Positions 9,006-15,969 of a DNA stretch of 23,245 nt are shown piece after piece; position 1 is the first letter of the stretch; each line of letters starts with the position of its first letter. The stretch is from Acinetobacter sp. (GTDB lineage: Bacteria > Pseudomonadota > Gammaproteobacteria > Pseudomonadales > Moraxellaceae). The DNA lies in contig JASLHF010000023.1 of assembly GCA_030152275.1 (NCBI GenBank), forward strand, positions 1-23,245, read 5' to 3'. The position numbers and the translations under genes were made by a program. The notes under the pieces are model-generated. The model was not told the origin of the DNA, ran no database searches, and saw only the letters and a program-made list of their open reading frames with translations.

Positions 9006-9206
9006 TCAGCTGGCCTCATCAATCCAGGCCATTTGAATGGCTTCCAGCAATCCTTCGGTTGATTTTTCAGGATTATCTGAGAAATCCGGCAATGCGCATA
9101 CCCAAGCATGCAAATCGGTAAAACGAACCCACTGCGGATCCACATCTGGATGCGCCTCATAAAGCTCAATTGCGATATCAATGGTATCCGTCCAGCGTAA
9201 GCCCAT
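9006..9206 (-). CDS. iscX: IscX (YfhJ) iron-sulfur accessory protein
   Basis: IscX is a small acidic protein that binds IscS and iron and modulates iron-sulfur cluster assembly. The 66-residue product has the full family pattern: MGLRWTD at the start, the LYEAHPDVDP segment, RFTDLHAWV at about 28-36, and the C-terminal AIxxxWxDEA. The length equals E. coli IscX. The ATG at 9206 has an AGGAAGAG ribosome-binding site. A longer overlapping reading frame on the same strand is a shadow. The rest of the isc operon is not adjacent; the next gene upstream is a PAP2 phosphatase. Confidence 0.95.
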   Translation of the reverse strand: MGLRWTDTIDIAIELYEAHPDVDPQWVRFTDLHAWVCALPDFSDNPEKSTEGLLEAIQMAWIDEAS

Positions 9207-9295
9207 GTGACTCTTCCTAACACCCTATAAATGATGCGGTACTTTAACAAATTTATGCTTTGCTGCCTAAAATTAAACTGCTGCATTTTTTATTT

Positions 9296-9847
9296 TTACA
9301 GCGCTATGCCCAGCAGCGGCGCACAAGCAATAATAGCGCCAGCCACTGCGCCGCCAATCAGAGCGCCAACCGCCACATCACTGGGATAATGCAGTCCCAG
9401 CACCATGCGTGAAGCCGCTACCAGCACAGTAAACGGCAGCATCAGTACCAGCAGCGCTGGCGTTACCCACCCCAATACAGCAGTTGCCATAACCGCATGC
9501 AAGGTGTGACCGGATGGAAAGCTAAAATGATCTAGCGGACGCTCGCCTAAACGGATCACCTGATGCACTTGGTAGGGGCGCGGACGTACAGTCTTATTTT
9601 TTAATATTTTATAAATGGCGGTACCCACTGAGCCGCCTGCAATCAGATACAGAATTTGCACACCATAATGCAGGCCGTGCAGAATCCATACCGCAGCCAG
9701 CATGACATACCAAAACGCGCCATTTCCCAGCTGGCTGATAATTTTAAAAAATTGTGCAACCCGTTCAGAACGGGAAAATGTATTGAGATAAATACAGCAT
9801 TTTAAATCGAGATCGAGCATTCTTATTTTTGCTTTTTTCAGTCGCAT
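9296..9847 (-). CDS. PAP2-family membrane phosphatase
   Basis: This 183-residue integral membrane protein has all three PAP2 phosphatase motifs: K-x6-RP at K83 to P91, PSGH at 111-114, and S-R-x3-G-x-H-x3-D from S146 to D157 (with GLHYPSD). The histidines in the second and third motifs are the expected catalytic pair. There are about four to five hydrophobic segments. Family members remove phosphate from phosphatidic acid, phosphatidylglycerol phosphate, undecaprenyl pyrophosphate or related lipids; the substrate cannot be told from sequence. A strong AAGGAGAG ribosome-binding site precedes the ATG. The gene lies 50 bases downstream of a glycosyltransferase and probably shares its transcript, which hints at a role in a glycolipid or envelope glycan. 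Confidence 0.9.
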   Translation of the reverse strand: MRLKKAKIRMLDLDLKCCIYLNTFSRSERVAQFFKIISQLGNGAFWYVMLAAVWILHGLHYGVQILYLIAGGSVGTAIYKILKNKTVRPRPYQVHQVIRLGERPLDHFSFPSGHTLHAVMATAVLGWVTPALLVLMLPFTVLVAASRMVLGLHYPSDVAVGALIGGAVAGAIIACAPLLGIAL

Positions 9848-9863
9848 GGTTCTCTCCTTAAGC

Positions 9864-9882
9864 GCTTTGCCGAAGCAAAAGC
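9864..9882 (-). other. UUCG-type hairpin between glycosyltransferase and PAP2 genes
   Basis: On the minus strand, GCTTTTGC and GCAAAGC flank a TTCG loop closed by a C-G pair, the very stable C(UUCG)G tetraloop, with one bulged T. No T-run follows, so it is not a simple terminator. It sits between the glycosyltransferase stop and the PAP2 ribosome-binding site and could tune stability or translation. Confidence 0.35.
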
Positions 9883-9897
9883 TCTATCCTGTCTTAA

Positions 9898-11169
9898 TCA
9901 TGTTTTTATATCCCGCGCTACACTGTAGAGCGCTTGTTCAAATTGGTGTACTGGATGCTGCCAGCCGACATGCTGAATTGCCTCTCTGGCGCGCCGTCCC
10001 ATCATTTTTAAAACACCGCGTTCCGGCAGCTGCAAAACCAAGCGCATAAACGCCGCAGTATCGCCCAGTGCACTCAGCCAGCCGCTATCCTGTTCACACA
10101 CATGCTGATGCGCACAAGCATAATCATAAGCAATGACCGGCAAACCGCTGGCCATCGCTTCCAGCACCACATTGCCAAAAGTTTCAATTTGGCTGGCAAA
10201 AACAAAAACATCGGCGCTGGCATAGGCTGCTGACAACTTTGCGCCGCTTAAGCTTCCGGTAAAAACAATAGGGGCTGAACTGCTGGCGCGCTGGAGCTTT
10301 TCGCGTTCCGGCCCATCGCCCACTATCACTAAAACCGTGTGCTGCTGGCTCGTTTTCTGCAGCGCCTTGAAGGCATCCACAATGACATTTACTTCTTTTT
10401 CCGGCGATAAGCGCCCCACATACAGCAATACCCGCGTACGCTCATCAGCGCCCCAGCGCTGGCGCAAAGCAGCCGAAGCATGCTTAGGATGAAAATTTTG
10501 TGTATCGACACCGCGCCCAACCACCGCCATTGGACAGCTCACCCTCAACTGACGCAATGAGTTGGCTGTGCCTTGGCTGGGCACACAGGTCAGCTGAGTA
10601 TTATTATGGAACCAGCATAAATAGCGCTGAATGGGTTTGAGTAAAAATGCTAAATCAAAAAAACGGCTAAAATCCTGAAAGGCTGAATGAAAACCGCTAG
10701 ATACCGGTATATTTTTTAGTTTTGCGCACTGCAGCGCTGCCAGACCTAATGGCCCTTCAGTCACGATATGCACCACATCTGGGGCAAAGACATCTATTGC
10801 ATGCGAGACTTTTAAAATTTGCGGCCAGCCAAATTTCAAACTTGGGTAGCGCGGAATAGACTGCGCCATCACTAAACATTCTTTATATGGAATAAAATCC
10901 TGCAAACTTTGCTTCTGCTGCGGGCGCACCAGCAAAATTTTATGCCCCTGCTCCTGCAAACCTTTACACAGCTGCAGCAGTGACAGCGCCACTCCATTTA
11001 TTTCTGGCGGCCATGTTTCTGTGACCACCGCTATTTTAAGACGCGGGCGCACCAGCGTGCTGAGCCGTGTTTGCTCACTTTGTGAATGCTGATGATTTTT
11101 AAAATAAAACTTAAAACTATCAGGAAAATCTTGTTGTTTTAAATGACCGAATACAGATGCCGGTTCCAT
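9898..11169 (-). CDS. GT4-family glycosyltransferase
   Basis: This is a retaining GT-B fold glycosyltransferase, family GT4. From the ATG at 11169 it has 423 residues. The N-terminal GT4 motif KIAVVTETWPPEINGV is at about 45-60. The nucleotide-binding half carries GRLSPEKEV at about 252-260, VGDGPE near 283-288, and the E-x7-E motif with E329 and E337 (ETFGNVVLE). The layout resembles the MgtA/PimB-like mannosyl- or glucosyltransferases that glycosylate lipids, but donor and acceptor are unknown. A TTG at 11187 would add six residues; I prefer the ATG because AGG lies six bases upstream of it. The PAP2 gene follows 50 bases later, and a shared envelope-lipid role is an inference. Confidence 0.9.
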   Translation of the reverse strand: MEPASVFGHLKQQDFPDSFKFYFKNHQHSQSEQTRLSTLVRPRLKIAVVTETWPPEINGVALSLLQLCKGLQEQGHKILLVRPQQKQSLQDFIPYKECLVMAQSIPRYPSLKFGWPQILKVSHAIDVFAPDVVHIVTEGPLGLAALQCAKLKNIPVSSGFHSAFQDFSRFFDLAFLLKPIQRYLCWFHNNTQLTCVPSQGTANSLRQLRVSCPMAVVGRGVDTQNFHPKHASAALRQRWGADERTRVLLYVGRLSPEKEVNVIVDAFKALQKTSQQHTVLVIVGDGPEREKLQRASSSAPIVFTGSLSGAKLSAAYASADVFVFASQIETFGNVVLEAMASGLPVIAYDYACAHQHVCEQDSGWLSALGDTAAFMRLVLQLPERGVLKMMGRRAREAIQHVGWQHPVHQFEQALYSVARDIKT

Positions 11170-11224
11170 ATCTTGCCTATTATTCAATTCATTTTTCTGT
11201 AGTGTAGCTGCTTATTTTTGCAGT

Positions 11225-11254
11225 TTTATGATGACGGGGTGACAAAACTGTCAT
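11225..11254 (-). promoter_or_regulatory. Candidate promoter with overlapping operator for the glycosyltransferase unit
   Basis: On the minus strand ATGACA (complement of 11249-11254) and CATAAA (complement of 11225-11230) are separated by 18 bases, 5/6 and 4/6 matches to the sigma-70 hexamers. A perfect inverted repeat TGACA-N4-TGTCA (11240-11253) overlaps the -35 and spacer, a usual place for a regulator. The start codon lies about 50 bases downstream. Confidence 0.4.
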
Positions 11255-11259
11255 ATAAA

Positions 11260-11712
11260 GACACGTATCCAGCGCAGCAAATATTCCTATGCAACACGCC
11301 AGCAAGCCGTTTTGACTGATATGCTGGCACGCTCTAAACTCAGCATAGCTGCACAACGGTTTCAAACTTGAGCTTTGTCTTGTTCTGCTCACTCAAATCA
11401 TTTAGACACGCAAGCCAGTGCAAGAGTCAGGAAAAATTATTGAATCGCCCAAAATGCAGCCACATGTAAAATTTCAATCATGCTTTCTATTTTTTGTGAT
11501 TGAATTGCGTCGGCGCTGCGTATTTAAAGCTGAACTAAAAACGGCACATAGCAGCAAAGCTTGACCGCAGAATTACAGCAGGAATCTGCATTTTCCTATC
11601 CATGCTTATGCATGAAGAATAAGCATACTCAGCCTGCTGACACCTTCATCCCAAGCGTTGAGCCAACCCGAAACATCAAGCAGCGAGAAATGATTGCTAA
11701 AGCGCCATAACG
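11260..11712. other. Intergenic region without recognisable genes
   Basis: The stretch between the glycosyltransferase promoter and the end of the fimbrial operon has no credible coding region. A 67-codon frame ending at 11189 overlaps the candidate promoter and resembles nothing known. Two inverted repeats are present: GCCAGCA/TGCTGGC (11298-11304, 11322-11328) and ATGCTTAT/ATAAGCAT (11602-11609, 11619-11626). Neither has a T-run. I see no transposase remnant I can name. Confidence 0.5.
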
Positions 11713-12129
11713 CTAAAAAGAGAGACTGATAAAAACAACATCTCGGTAGATACCGGCCGGCATATTCACCGATGGACGCTCCATCAGCTGAACCCCCACC
11801 ACATATTTATTTTCCGAACCCGGTGAAGCCGGAGAGAGCATCGCATTCCATTCATTTCTATTTGCGCCCTGTATCCACATCCGCGTACTGATGCTGTAAG
11901 GCCCATTGGTCACTGCGCTTTCGCCATTTGTGCCTTTCATATTAAGGCTGGAAAATCGAATATTGTAAGCCTGATCGCAACGCACCCGGATACTTGAGGC
12001 GGCTTGGCTTTTCCAGTAATTGGCCAGCCGCATATCGCGCTCAGATATTGAATCCAGCGTACACTGGCTGGCGTAAGCTGCACTGCTGCCTGCGGCAGCC
12101 ATAATCAGCAATGAGATAAGACCTTTCAT
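11713..12129 (-). CDS. Small terminal fimbrial subunit, SCPU-like
   Basis: This 138-residue secreted protein has a signal peptide (about 1-20, ending AYA) and two cysteines in the mature part (C23 and C51) that could form the conserved pilin disulfide. The pattern SIRVRCDQAYNIRFSS, and the C-terminus PAGIYRDVVFISLSF with a final aromatic residue, resemble the spore coat U (SCPU) domain of archaic chaperone-usher pili such as Csu. It is the last gene of the four-gene fimbrial operon, where a tip or minor subunit is expected, but it is only one pilin domain long. The two-domain tip adhesin CsuE is about 340 residues. It could be a minor subunit, initiator or terminator. It starts 11 bases after the usher stop with a strong AAGGAGATGA ribosome-binding site. 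Confidence 0.75.
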   Translation of the reverse strand: MKGLISLLIMAAAGSSAAYASQCTLDSISERDMRLANYWKSQAASSIRVRCDQAYNIRFSSLNMKGTNGESAVTNGPYSISTRMWIQGANRNEWNAMLSPASPGSENKYVVGVQLMERPSVNMPAGIYRDVVFISLSF

Positions 12130-12140
12130 GATTCATCTCC

Positions 12141-14462
12141 TTATTTACATACTATTTCCACTGTTTTTGATGCAAACTGTTCCAGATTTTGCGACGGAAT
12201 AGCCAATACACTGTGACACACTTTGCCACCAGTGGTTTTAATGGTAATTGGATAAGTCCCCGGTTTTAAGCCGTACAAATATACATTCCCTTGCGCATCA
12301 ATCGGCACATATTCATCGCTTTTCGGATCAGTATAGAATTCGCTGGCACGGGCAAAAATATTGCCATTTTCATCTAATGGGCGGGCAATAATGAGCTTAG
12401 TTTTATAAATTGGAAAATCAACTACATAGCCACGCCGATCTAAAGCAATGATCTTTTTGCTGTAATAATCAATTTTATCATCCATCATTAACTGATCTTG
12501 ATCGAATGAAATATCATAGGTGATATACGGAATGATGTTTTGTACAAACAGCGTTCCATCTTTTTTGGTTTGTCCCACAGGTGAAAGTGAACGGTACACC
12601 TCAACATCTGGATAACCGCCAACGTTAACAAGCGCAAAAGCGTTATCGATATAACGGGTCATCGCAACTTTACCGCCTAATGCAACCAGCGCGCCGCGAT
12701 ATGAAAGCTGTGTCGAGTCATAATTACGCCCCTGCTGCAGCTGTGCGGTCATTTCCCCAAAGTCTGTCTTATAGGTACCATACCCTTGATAAGTCACCTT
12801 ACCTTCACGCTGGTTGGCGCCAATCATATAGTCCAAGCCAGTTTCAGAGTAATTGCTTTGCTGATACTGCAAGCGGCTATAATTTTCTGTGGAATGCGAA
12901 GCATAAACACTTCGCCCGTTACCAAAGTTATAATTCAGTGAAAAATAAAATCCCTGATCATCTCCGGAACTGTTTTGCTGGGTAAAATTTTTATAATAAG
13001 ACGCCCCCACCGAGAGATTTGAATTTACGGTCTTGTTGAGTCCTACGCTCAACAGTTTACTGTCCGCAGAATTATCCTGTGCATTTTTGCCGTATCTGCG
13101 CTCAATGTAGTTAATATTTAAACTGCTGATATGAAATAAATCATAAATATTAAAATAGGCTAAACCGTCATATTCAGGCACATTCAAATTATCCAAATAC
13201 CCCAGCATTTTATAATCTTGCGAAGCATAAGCCAGCGAAGCGCCTACCGAAACTTTAGCCCAAGTGCGAGACAGTGATGTGCCGATCGAATAGCCCTGCT
13301 TGCCGAAGGCTTCACTGCCGGCTGCGTACAAATCCAGCAAAGCAAAATTTGCAATGCCTTGTGTCCACATTAAGCCTGCATTTTTAATTTCATCGCTGTA
13401 AATCGCATTGACACCCAATGTCGTCGAAGGAGTAATCCCGCGACGGTAATACAGATTAGAAAAAAATTCACGGTAATCATTGCTTGAAGTATCGTAGTTA
13501 TAGCGGAGCTTACCCAGTGTAACGTTATATTCATTTAAACCTGGAAGCAGCAGACGGTTATTAATCATTAGCGGAAAGCTTTGTACCGTCCTGTTTCCCA
13601 GCACATCCTCAACAACCAATTGTGCATTGCCTGCCTGCTGAATATTAGCGCCGGTCTGCAATACAAAATCACCCGGCGTAACATTTTGCTGATAAATACT
13701 GACACCATTCAGCAATAAATCCACTTTAGATGGTAAAGCTGCACTGCCGCGCAGGGTCGGCGCATTCCAGTAAATAAAATCAGGACGGTCACTAAAGTTT
13801 GTGCCAAAACTAATGCCGCCATAACGCAACGAGTTGACAAAAGGCGTCATTACGGTAGTACCGTCACCCACAGTCAGCTGCGTATAATGTTCTGGGAAAT
13901 CTACTGCAAAGGCAGTTTTCAGACGAATAAAGCTATTATCTTTGTTGCGCTCATCATCAACATGCCGGGCCAAAAAGGCCTGATTGAATTGCCAAAAATC
14001 TTTAAAAACCCCAATTTCAGGCAGTACGCTGTAATCTTTCACACCATCGGTATGATCTAAATACACATCATAATTTAAATAAGCGCCCAAAGACGCTTTA
14101 TCCGGCATGATCATGCGGTCTGTTATTAACGCCTGTGAATCAAAATAATTGCCGGGAAACGTAATTTTTATAGTTTGTGCATTTTGATCCATTTCAGAAT
14201 GCACATCAGAAGAGGAGGTTAAACAAAAATTGGGATTATGCTGATTCTTTTCCAGCAATTCCACTTTGACAGACAGCTGCCGCAAAACATCACACTCAGC
14301 AAAATATTGGTTGTCGTCTTGAAACACTAAAATTTCTGACTGACGGTCAACCCCATTAATCCAAATACTGCTTAATACCATGCCATTTTCCGAGGCATGC
14401 AATGCTGTTATACATACAGCGCCAGCCAGTACCGTTGGTAAAAAAGCCGCAATTTTGCGCAT
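12141..14462 (-). CDS. Fimbrial outer membrane usher
   Basis: The usher is the outer-membrane pore that recruits chaperone-subunit complexes and secretes the growing pilus. The 773-residue protein has a signal peptide (about 1-24), then an N-terminal domain with the family pattern around WINGVDRQSEILVFQDDN and a cysteine pair. The long barrel part includes RYGGISFGTNFSDRP and FIYWNAPTLRGSAALPSKVDLLLNG, followed by the pattern typical of the plug region. The C-terminal beta-sandwich domain (GNVYLYGLKPGTYPI) ends in a VCHS/VCK cysteine pair. It is slightly shorter than FimD or CsuD types (about 830-870). By neighbours it is closest to the archaic (sigma) ushers. An AGGTGA ribosome-binding site precedes the ATG, eight bases after the chaperone stop. 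Confidence 0.93.
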   Translation of the reverse strand: MRKIAAFLPTVLAGAVCITALHASENGMVLSSIWINGVDRQSEILVFQDDNQYFAECDVLRQLSVKVELLEKNQHNPNFCLTSSSDVHSEMDQNAQTIKITFPGNYFDSQALITDRMIMPDKASLGAYLNYDVYLDHTDGVKDYSVLPEIGVFKDFWQFNQAFLARHVDDERNKDNSFIRLKTAFAVDFPEHYTQLTVGDGTTVMTPFVNSLRYGGISFGTNFSDRPDFIYWNAPTLRGSAALPSKVDLLLNGVSIYQQNVTPGDFVLQTGANIQQAGNAQLVVEDVLGNRTVQSFPLMINNRLLLPGLNEYNVTLGKLRYNYDTSSNDYREFFSNLYYRRGITPSTTLGVNAIYSDEIKNAGLMWTQGIANFALLDLYAAGSEAFGKQGYSIGTSLSRTWAKVSVGASLAYASQDYKMLGYLDNLNVPEYDGLAYFNIYDLFHISSLNINYIERRYGKNAQDNSADSKLLSVGLNKTVNSNLSVGASYYKNFTQQNSSGDDQGFYFSLNYNFGNGRSVYASHSTENYSRLQYQQSNYSETGLDYMIGANQREGKVTYQGYGTYKTDFGEMTAQLQQGRNYDSTQLSYRGALVALGGKVAMTRYIDNAFALVNVGGYPDVEVYRSLSPVGQTKKDGTLFVQNIIPYITYDISFDQDQLMMDDKIDYYSKKIIALDRRGYVVDFPIYKTKLIIARPLDENGNIFARASEFYTDPKSDEYVPIDAQGNVYLYGLKPGTYPITIKTTGGKVCHSVLAIPSQNLEQFASKTVEIVCK

Positions 14463-14470
14463 ATGTCACC

Positions 14471-15184
14471 TCATAAGACGATCTCTAAAGGTTTATCGCC
14501 TTTGTCAGTGTTTATTTTCAGTTTATATTTTTGCTGTGTATCAAGCTTGACTGGCCCCATGTCAAAATCATGCTGTTTATCAGCCAATAAATAAGTCATA
14601 TCATTCAAAGACGCCACAGCCTTACCTGCCTGATCTTCAATTGCAATATCTTTAATTTGAATATGTGATGTCGCTCGGTTATGCAGATTCAGCATCAGAT
14701 GGCTGGCTTTGTAGCTCAAACGCGGAATAACATCTGCGGGCTTTTGCTCACCGGCAAACAGCGGCATTGAAATATTAAACAGAAAATTCATGGCGTTATT
14801 TTCTGTTGCAGGCGGTGTTTCATTAAAGACCACTCGCCAAGTACCTTCTTCCTTCAAATTCATAGCCCGAACCGGCTGAGGAAAACCCACTCGAATCACT
14901 TGTTTGGAATTCGGCTGAATGACAAAGTTTTTCGGATTGATCATCACATCTGGGTCAGGAATATAGACATCTTCACCTTTATCATTTTGAGTCCATCTGA
15001 CCGCAGTCGCCTCAAAGATCTTAGGCAAAGTTGATTCGGTATAATCAAATGTTACTGTCGCACTGCGCTGATTGCTTTTTTCAGAAATATAAAGCTGTAT
15101 GGGTGTAACCTTTAGACCCGCATGAATAATTGGTGAAATACAAAAAATCGAGGATAACACCACGCTTGTTAATATCTTATTCAT
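14471..15184 (-). CDS. Periplasmic fimbrial chaperone
   Basis: This 237-residue protein is a PapD-like periplasmic chaperone that holds pilin subunits by donor-strand complementation and delivers them to the usher. A signal peptide (cleavage after about residue 22, HA-G) is followed by two immunoglobulin-like domains. The first contains GLKVTPIQLYISEKSNQRSA and the NPKNFVIQPNSKQVIRVGFP stretch, which carries the conserved Q-x-(I/V)-R-V of the subunit-binding strand. The pattern resembles CsuC and other archaic chaperones more than classical PapD. The ribosome-binding site AAGGGA lies six bases before the ATG. It follows the pilin gene after a hairpin and precedes the usher by eight bases. Confidence 0.93.
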   Translation of the reverse strand: MNKILTSVVLSSIFCISPIIHAGLKVTPIQLYISEKSNQRSATVTFDYTESTLPKIFEATAVRWTQNDKGEDVYIPDPDVMINPKNFVIQPNSKQVIRVGFPQPVRAMNLKEEGTWRVVFNETPPATENNAMNFLFNISMPLFAGEQKPADVIPRLSYKASHLMLNLHNRATSHIQIKDIAIEDQAGKAVASLNDMTYLLADKQHDFDMGPVKLDTQQKYKLKINTDKGDKPLEIVL

Positions 15185-15231
15185 TCCTGATCCCTTATTT
15201 TATTATTGGTATAAAGCTATATGTTTCTATT

Positions 15232-15262
15232 GAAGAAACAGGCCTGTCCGAAAACAAGCCTG
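15232..15262 (-). terminator. Hairpin after the pilin gene (attenuating terminator)
   Basis: The minus strand forms a 9-bp stem (15239-15247 with 15254-15262, one T-G pair) with a 6-base loop, followed by TTTCTTC. It lies between the pilin stop and the chaperone start in the same operon. Partial termination or 3'-end protection here would give far more pilin mRNA than chaperone and usher mRNA, a common arrangement in pilus operons. Confidence 0.55.
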
Positions 15263-15289
15263 CTTAACGCATCTAAAGCGGTGAAAGGC

Positions 15290-15784
15290 TTAGAAGCTTA
15301 CTTTAATAAAATACTGCTCAGTATATGTACCTACAGGAGAAGATACACCTACTTGCGGGCTAGTTACTTTCACGTTATAGGTGTTCCAGCCGCCAGCTGT
15401 AAGTGGCTGATTTGCTGTTTGACCCATATTGATGGCAGTAGTGCCGCGAGTTGTTGCGATTGTGATTGGAATTTCATTAGTGCCTGATTTAAGTTTGCTG
15501 CCATTTGCAGTGCTCAAATCAATTTTATAAACAGCATTGGCGCCCACTTTGAATGAACCGTTTTTAGTATCGCCGCCTGTTTTGTCTTCAAGCACGATTT
15601 TCGGAGTCACAACTTGCAGGTCACAGTGCGGATCAACTTTCATCTCAATGTCGATTTTTCCCGTACATTCAGTAGCACAGCCAGATGGACCTCCTGATTT
15701 ATCAGCAGTATCTGCAGCATAAATTGCTGTTGAACATACACCTAGTACTAGCGCAGATAAACCTGCAGTGATCATTTTGTTCAT
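15290..15784 (-). CDS. Fimbrial major subunit (pilin)
   Basis: The 164-residue product has a signal peptide (about 1-23, ending IYA) and a mature pilin of about 141 residues, ending PVGTYTEQYFIKVSF. The alternating hydrophobic C-terminal strand with terminal Phe is typical of subunits for donor-strand assembly. The segment KIDIEMKVDPHCDLQV recalls the N-terminal strand of CS1-type and SCPU-type pilins. The mature part has three cysteines (36, 40, 54), an odd number, so one may be unpaired. I chose the ATG at 15784 because GGAGA lies eight bases upstream and the signal peptide starts there; an upstream in-frame start at 15823 would add 13 non-signal residues. First position in the operon and the hairpin behind it suggest it is the major subunit. 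Confidence 0.82.
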   Translation of the reverse strand: MNKMITAGLSALVLGVCSTAIYAADTADKSGGPSGCATECTGKIDIEMKVDPHCDLQVVTPKIVLEDKTGGDTKNGSFKVGANAVYKIDLSTANGSKLKSGTNEIPITIATTRGTTAINMGQTANQPLTAGGWNTYNVKVTSPQVGVSSPVGTYTEQYFIKVSF

Positions 15785-15928
15785 GATGGATTCTCCATGT
15801 ATTATTATTTCGTTTCTAGCCACCGCTTATTCGAATCAGATTGCTTAGTCATCCTAAGTAAGTAACTGAATCAATCTTCAAATCTCCCAAGGGCAAAACC
15901 ATTGTTGAACAAAATTTAAAGAAAAAAA

Positions 15929-15969
15929 TATTTACTGCACCTTTCACTAAATATGTGAACTATGTCACA
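15929..15969 (-). promoter_or_regulatory. CRP/Vfr-type site and candidate promoter of the fimbrial operon
   Basis: TGTGA-ACTATG-TCACA at 15954-15969 is a perfect match to the CRP consensus half-sites with the standard 6-base spacer. On the minus strand a TAAATA -10-like box (complement of 15929-15934) lies so that the site centre would be about 40 bases upstream of the start, close to a class II CRP-activated promoter. The pilin ATG is about 140 bases further downstream. The site is read from sequence; binding by the Acinetobacter CRP/Vfr homologue is inferred. Confidence 0.55.

Noticed and set aside
8957..9286. A 109-codon leftward frame overlapping iscX
   Set aside because: It is a frame shadow; the 66-residue IscX in the other frame matches its family end to end with a good ribosome-binding site.
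11240..11254. A Pho box in front of the glycosyltransferase
   Set aside because: Only one CTGTCAT half-site is present; the required second direct repeat 11 bases away does not match on either side.
11189..11392. A 67-codon leftward frame just upstream of the glycosyltransferase
   Set aside because: It overlaps the candidate promoter and inverted repeat, has no ribosome-binding site I trust and no recognisable sequence.
11602..11626. ATGCTTAT/ATAAGCAT repeat as the terminator of the fimbrial operon
   Set aside because: No T-run follows on either strand and the stem is only 8 bp with a 9-base loop.
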